DNA of 64,000 nucleotides from Bettongia penicillata ogilbyi (taxonomy: Eukaryota; Chordata; Mammalia; Diprotodontia; Potoroidae). The notes beneath the pieces are model-generated. The model was given only the letters and a program-made list of their open reading frames with translations. It was not told the origin of the DNA and did not search any database. The translations under genes and the position numbers were made by a program. Shown piece after piece: positions 59,337-64,000 of this stretch (positions within the stretch are counted from its first letter, which is position 1; each line of letters starts with the position of its first letter). Location of the stretch: the NCBI GenBank assembly GCA_023548195.1, contig JAJHZJ010000808.1, forward strand, positions 6,998,389-7,062,388, in the 5' to 3' direction.

Positions 59337-59338
59337 GT

Positions 59339-59909
59339 TGTCCGGGGCTCACGATCCCCGGTCGACCCTCCCGGTGAGTAGTAACCCCTCGCTCTGCTTC
59401 TCGCAGCTTCAGACGTCTCTGGGCCCGACCCCGGGGGCAGGAGCACGGGTGGAAACCAAGCACGAGCCAGAGTGGTAGAGCAATGCAGATGTTTATTCAG
59501 CAGTTCACATCAGCCCAGTCCCCCCGAACTCCCTAGGGCGTTGCCTTTTATTCCTTATCCCTTCCGGTTCTTGCTATCCGGCCCCTGATTGGAGAGCTCA
59601 GCCTGCTGTCGCCCCAGCCCCCTCCCCTTAGCTGGTTGTGTCCTGTGGCAATAGGGCAGGAGTCTCTCTGGACCTTCCCTCCCCACTTGGACCATCTGCT
59701 TGGTCCTATCACAGGTGGCCAGGTGTGTTTTACTCTCACTGGGGCTTCCTCAGCACCTCCCAGAGGGCGGTATCGTTCCTTGTACATGAGCCTTCCCTGC
59801 ACCCTTAGCCCGGAAGTCACGGGTGAGGCGCGTGATTGCCGGGGAGGGGCAGGTATAGACTCCCGGCCGTTACCTCTCTGCCCAGGAGGTCCAGGGACGG
59901 CCCCTGACA
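59339..59909 (-). repeat. 5' LTR of provirus
   Basis: 571 bp, same structure as the 3' LTR. Minus-strand CCAATC at 59,587-59,592, AATAAAA TATA-like box at 59,546-59,552, AATAAA polyadenylation signal at 59,492-59,497. The short TATA-to-AATAAA distance implies a short R region. Transcription would run toward lower coordinates. Confidence 0.95.
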
Positions 59910-59915
59910 ATCTGG
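59910..59915. repeat. 6-bp provirus target-site duplication, right
   Basis: ATCTGG, identical to 53,442-53,447. Confidence 0.9.
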
Positions 59916-60122
59916 CCCTACAGGAGAAAAGAGAAGATGGAGGCAAGAGAAGGGAGGAATGACAGAAGAGAGGGCAGATTGGAGATAGGGAAAATTAGAT
60001 TGCTTGGGGTATTGGGGTGGGGGGAGGGGATAAAAGGGGAGAAAATTTGGAACCCAAAATTTTGTGAAAATGAATGTAAAAAATTAAATAAATAAAAAAA
60101 TAAAAAAAATGATAGAATAAAA
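59916..60122 (+). mobile_element. HAL1-type LINE, part 2 and poly(A) end
   Basis: Resumes the AG-rich 3' region after the provirus, passes 'gggagaaaatttggaaccca' and ends in an A-rich tail ('aataaataaaaaaataaaa') just before the right copy of the 15-bp TSD. Confidence 0.75.
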
Positions 60123-60137
60123 AAATTGTAAATTTCC
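60123..60137. repeat. 15-bp target-site duplication, right copy
   Basis: 'aaattgtaaatttcc', identical to 52,499-52,513. The first A residues could also belong to the poly(A) tail. Confidence 0.85.
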
Positions 60138-60139
60138 TC

Positions 60140-60478
60140 ATATTACATATAAGAAATTTTATACATTTGTTAGCAATGTACAGGTGGTCCTAAGGATTAG
60201 CTTCTGTCTCATAATATACTTTTTTGTGATTCTGAAAACTGAGATTTCACGTATGTTTAAGGAATGATGGAATTCATTCTATAGCCTTTTAAACTCTTCA
60301 GGTTTCCTCTGTAAAAAGTGTCACAGTAATAAAAATTAAAGTGATTTTAAACCTTAAATTGAACAGTAAGATAAAGGCAAGAGCATAATATTAGGATATT
60401 ATTCATGTATCATTTCTGTTCTGGATGACATTTTAGAGAAGATATTATTGAATAAAACTATTTTCAGAAGAAAGTAAG
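60140..60478. other. no recognised feature
   Basis: AT-rich flanking DNA. Confidence 0.5.
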
Positions 60479-60479
60479 G

Positions 60480-60870
60480 AGAAGAGTGAAGGAATACGGA
60501 GACAGAAAACAATGCCAAACAAAGATCAATCGAAGGAGCTGAGGTTGTTTAGTCTGATGAAGAATGAAAAAAGAACATTACAAATAATTTTATGAATTTG
60601 AAAGTTGAAATGTAGACATGCGATTGGATTTTCTTGAGAGCAGAACTGACAAATTAAGGCTTCCTGACAATTCCATCCAGAGATATTCCAAAATGGAATG
60701 GGATGTCTTGGGACATGCAGAATTCCTTTTACTGGAGGTCTTCAAATAGAGGCTGGATAACTAACCACTTCCAAGCAAATGTTATTAAAGTGTTTTTTTA
60801 ATTTGGTTTGCTTTGGGCTAAATGATCTCTGATCTTTCCTTTTAACACTGAGACTTCTTTATCTTAAATT
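60480..60870 (+). repeat. CR1/L3-like LINE 3' part
   Basis: 'gaggttgtttagtctgatga', 'ttccaaaatggaatgggatg', 'ctggaggtcttcaaatagag' and 'gctggataactaaccact' give the forward CR1 order. The reverse complement of this order appears at 36,080-36,560. Confidence 0.65.
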
Positions 60871-60874
60871 CAGG

Positions 60875-61850
60875 GTTAATTTTTCTTTGTTTTCACTTTT
60901 AAAATATACTCAAGAAGTAATGAATTTCATAATTCTAGATTCCCACACTATATAACAAACAAACCAAAAAACCTGATATGATGAAAAGAACTTTTTAATG
61001 GATATTTAATTTCTTTTAATGGAAAACGTATTTAGTACTTCAAGCATCTATAATTTTATTTTACTATTATGGTAAATATATTTTATTGTGAGCATAATAA
61101 TAGATTTTGGAGTATGTAGCTAATTGAAATTGATGTTTTCTGGACATACTACAACCATTAGGAGACAACGGGGTTTGAAAGTCTCTTTACAGATTTTTTT
61201 CCCTTCCTCTAGTCATTAAAAAAGAAACAAATAATTGCACTTGTTTCTGGATTAAAGACTCACATCTCACCAAGGAGTGGGAGGAAAGGAACTATGAATG
61301 GGGATGCGTTTCCTGATGGCTTCCCATAACCCCTCTTCCCATTGGCCCCTGGGCTACCAAGGCCTCAGAGGAAGAAATGGCTCTTCACATCACTTAGGAT
61401 GGAGCTGGGAGTCACCAACTAAAACTGGGTCTTAGCATTTGCCCTACCGCTACATCTTTAATTCTTCTGCAACTTACCCTCTGCTCTTCTAGATGTCATA
61501 ATCTCTAGATCCCTGGGCCCTCTGATCTGACCTATTGGTACACTCAGCAGTCCTAGCCACCCAACCTTAAGACTTGCAGACCTTTCTATCCACCCTGCAG
61601 CCAAACCCTTCCCCCAATTACAGTGTGAAATTCTTCAGTGTGGTGATTGTTCCTTTACCTCTTTCCCTCTCTCTCTTTTCTCTTTCTTCTTCTTCCTTTA
61701 TGAGGGAACTATTTTCCCTACTTTAATATTCAACCAATCTTCCCAGAGTTGTCTTTGTCAATTACTAATATATTTAAAATTATTAAATCCAAATCTGTCC
61801 CTAGGGATTGGCCCAAAGCCATAAGCCTTTCACTGTGCAGGTTTTTCAAT
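60875..61850. other. no recognised feature; GC-richer part inside
   Basis: AT-rich to about 61,255, then a less AT-rich segment to about 61,640 without named repeat, then a polypyrimidine stretch (61,650-61,705). Confidence 0.4.
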
Positions 61851-61854
61851 AAAT

Positions 61855-62235
61855 TGTGTCATTTACATGAACTAAGGCAAAATGAAATGAGCAGAACCAG
61901 GAGAACATTGTACACAGTAATAGCATTATTATATGAAGATCAACTGTGAATAATTTAGCTATTCTCAGCAATACAATGAATTAAGACAATTCTGAAGGAA
62001 AGGTGCTGTCCATCTCCAGAGAAAGAACTGGTGGAGTCTAAATGAAGATCTGAAGCACACTTTTTCTTTGCTTTTTAAATTTTTCTTGTTTTTTTTTTTA
62101 CTGTGTTTTACAGCATGACTTAAATGGAAATGTGTTTTGTGTGACTACACATGTATAACCTACATCAACTTACTTGCCTTCTTGATGAGGGGAGGGAAAC
62201 CAGGGGAAAAAAATGAGACTCAATATTTGAAAAAA
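61855..62235 (+). mobile_element. L1 3' end (ORF2 tail and 3' UTR)
   Basis: 'ggcaaaatgaaatgagcaga', 'ggagaacattgtacacagta', 'tctccagagaaagaactggt', 'aatggaaatgtgttttgtgt' and 'cttgatgaggggagggaaac' follow the L1 terminus order. It ends in A-rich sequence immediately before another L1/HAL1 5' end. Confidence 0.75.
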
Positions 62236-62241
62236 AAAGAA

Positions 62242-64000
62242 TGTTGGGGAAGAGTCAAGATGGCAGATTAGAAAGATACACATATGCTAGCTCCAAACCC
62301 ACAGCCCATAATATATCTGTGAAGAAAAACTCCCAACAAATTCTGGAGCAGCAGAAGCCACGGAACAAAGGAGTGGAGGAGATTTCTATTCCAGAGAGAC
62401 CTGAAAAACTAACATGAAAGATCTGTCGTACACCAGACCCAGAGCAGAGCCCAGCCTTGCCTTGGCCAGGCAGCAACGAGGGGACCAGATCTGAGCAGGC
62501 TTCAGGGACAGAATCTCCAGCAACCATGCAGCTCCCTCCACCCACAGGTGCCAAAGGTCAATGAGAGGGCCTTTTTGGCTGGCTGAGAGGGGAGCAGGGT
62601 GTCCCCATAACTCAGGCCCCCTCAGGAGGCAGTAGCGGAGGCAGCAGTGGACAGGAGCTCCCAAAGCAGACAGGAACTCGGATCCATTGTTGAAAGTCTC
62701 CACATAAACCCTCTGAGGGAACTGAGCCCAGTGTGGTGGACCTGCCCCCACCTGAGCAGCTGAACTTAATCTCACACTGAATAGCAGCCCTGTTCCCCCC
62801 TCACTGAAAGCCCTGAGGCTGGGAAGCAGCATTTGAATCCCAGACCCCAAGCACTAGCTGGGTGGAACTGGAGGTGAGGTGGGTGTGGAGAGGAAACTCA
62901 GAAGTCAAGTAACTGGCTGGGAAAATGCCCAGAAAAGGGAGAAAAAAAATAAGACCATAGGAGGTTACTTTCTTGGTGAACAGATATCTCCTCCCTTCCT
63001 TTCTGATGAGGAAGAACAATGCTTACCATCAGGGAAAGACATAGAAGTCAAGGCTTCTATATCCCAAACATCCAAAATAAATATTCAATGGAGTCAGGCC
63101 ATGGAAGAGCTCAAAAAGGATTTTGAAAAGCAAGTTAGAGAGGTGGAGGAAAACCTGGGAAGAGAAATGAGAGAGATGCAAGAAAAGCATGAAAAACGGG
63201 TCAATACCTTGGCAAAGGAGACCCAAAAAAATGCTGAAGAAAATAACACCTTGAAAAATAGGCTAACTCAATTGGCAAAAGAGGTTCAAAAAGCCAATGA
63301 GGAGAAGAATGCTTTCAAAAGCAGAATTAGCCAAATGGAAAAAGAGCTTCAAATGCTCACTGAAGAAAATAGTTCTCTCAAGATTAGAATGGAACAGATG
63401 GAGGCTAATGACTTTCTGAGAAACCAAGAAATACCAAACAAAACCAAAAGAATGAAAAAATGGAAGAGAATGTGAAATATCTCACTGGAAAAACAACTGA
63501 CCTGGAAAACAGATCCAGGAGAGACAATTTAGAAATTATGGGACTACCTGAAAGCCATGATCAAAAAAAGAGCCTAGATATCATCTTCCATGAAATTATC
63601 AAGGAAAACTGCTCTGAGATTCTAGGAGCAGAGGGAAAAATAAATATTGAAGGAATCCATCGATCACCGCCTGAAAGAGAGAGAAACTCCTAGGAACATT
63701 GTGGCCAAATTCCAGAGTTCCCAGGTCAAGGAGAAAATATTGCAAGCAGCTAGAAAGAAACAATTCCAGTATTGTGGAAATACAATCAGGATAACACAAG
63801 ATCTAGCAGCTTCTACATTAAGGGATCGAAGAGCGTGGAATAGGATATTCCAGAAGTCAAAGGAACTAGGACTCAAACCAAGAATCACCTACCCAGCAAA
63901 ACTGAGTATAATACTTCAGGAGAAAAAATGGTCTTTCAATGAAATAGAGGACTTTCAAGCATTCTTGATGAAAAGACCAGAGCTGAAAAGAAAATTTGAC
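62242..64000 (+). mobile_element. L1/HAL1 element, 5' end to ORF1, runs off window
   Basis: Starts at 'gttggggaagagtcaagatg', homologous to 14,082 onward. A GC-richer 5' UTR of about 680 bp precedes ORF1. The last 70 bases are the ORF1 segment where the HAL1 at 52,514 begins, so both belong to related families. Whether an ORF2 follows lies outside the window. Confidence 0.8.
62925..64000 (+). pseudogene. L1/HAL1 ORF1, frameshifted, 3' end outside window
   Basis: ORF1 encodes the RNA-coating trimer of L1-type elements. The ATG at 62,925 opens a basic N-terminus, but a run of eight A residues near 62,941-62,949 shifts frame. Past it the protein reads 'TIGGYFLGEQISPPFLSDEE' and a long heptad-rich coiled coil (about 63,100-63,420: 'MEELKKDFEKQVREVEENLG', 'NTLKNRLTQLAKEVQKANEE'). 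A second shift near 63,460 separates this from the RRM-like domain ('ENRSRRDNLEIMGLPESHD'). A third break follows near 63,660-63,690. The basic C-terminal domain begins before the window ends. Only a few indels spoil it, so it is younger than the copy at 14,764. Confidence 0.8.

Larger units (their letters stand above)
53448..59909 (-). mobile_element. class II endogenous retrovirus (betaretrovirus-like) provirus
   Basis: A 6,462-bp provirus in reverse orientation, bounded by 571-bp LTRs with TG...CA ends and a perfect 6-bp TSD. On the minus strand the order is: 5' LTR (59,909-59,339), primer-binding site, leader with splice donor, truncated gag, a roughly 1.25-kb stretch without recognisable retroviral coding, RT thumb/RNase H, partial integrase, partial env, polypurine tract, 3' LTR (54,018-53,448). 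The LTRs differ at only two positions (53,886/59,777 and 53,896/59,787), so insertion is recent. The 5.3-kb interior is well short of a full betaretroviral genome. Protease, RT fingers/palm, part of integrase and much of env are missing. It cannot encode its own polymerase and must have been mobilised in trans. It interrupts a HAL1-type LINE. Relationship to a named family cannot be settled here. Confidence 0.93.

Noticed and set aside
58786..59377. Plus-strand open frames opposite gag and the leader
   Set aside because: They are antisense shadows of gag and GC-rich LTR sequence, with no domain or start context to support them.

Overview
This window reads as marsupial genomic DNA, from an opossum-like or Australian species that I cannot name. 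It is AT-rich and I found no host protein-coding exon, RNA gene or CRISPR array. Almost every recognisable feature is a transposable element: MIR/tRNA-type SINEs, SINEs with an RTE-like tail, L2, CR1/L3-like, RTE and L1/HAL1 LINEs, two hAT-like MITEs and simple repeats. Family assignments rest on recognising consensus-like sequence by eye. Boundaries are therefore approximate unless a terminal repeat or target-site duplication (TSD) is stated.

Layout. 1-10 kb: MIR, L2, a tRNA/RTE SINE and a CR1-like element with nested insertions. 10-15.5 kb: a hAT-like MITE, a reverse L1/HAL1 block, then the 5' end and ORF1 of a forward L1/HAL1. 16-25.5 kb: MIR, CR1-like and L2 copies, plus a 66-bp duplicated segment. 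25.5-35 kb: L1 3' ends, MIR, a second hAT-like MITE and L2. 35-49 kb: sparse old repeats and a perfect (TA)n tract of about 95 bp. 49.9-51.6 kb: decayed L1 ORF2. 61.9-64 kb: an L1 3' end, then a forward L1/HAL1 5' end and ORF1 running off the window.

The most interesting locus is 52,499-60,137. A 5'-truncated, ORF2-less HAL1-type element with a 15-bp TSD was inserted first. It was then split by a reverse-strand betaretrovirus-like (class II) provirus at 53,448-59,909. The provirus has two 571-bp LTRs differing at two positions, a 6-bp TSD, a Lys3-like primer-binding site, a splice donor and a polypurine tract. Its interior is only 5.3 kb. A truncated gag is followed by about 1.25 kb with no recognisable retroviral coding sequence, then by RT thumb/RNase H, partial integrase and partial env, with frameshifts and missing catalytic parts. 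Intact young LTRs around a heavily deleted, partly replaced interior suggest a non-autonomous element mobilised in trans, comparable in principle to mouse ETn or VL30.
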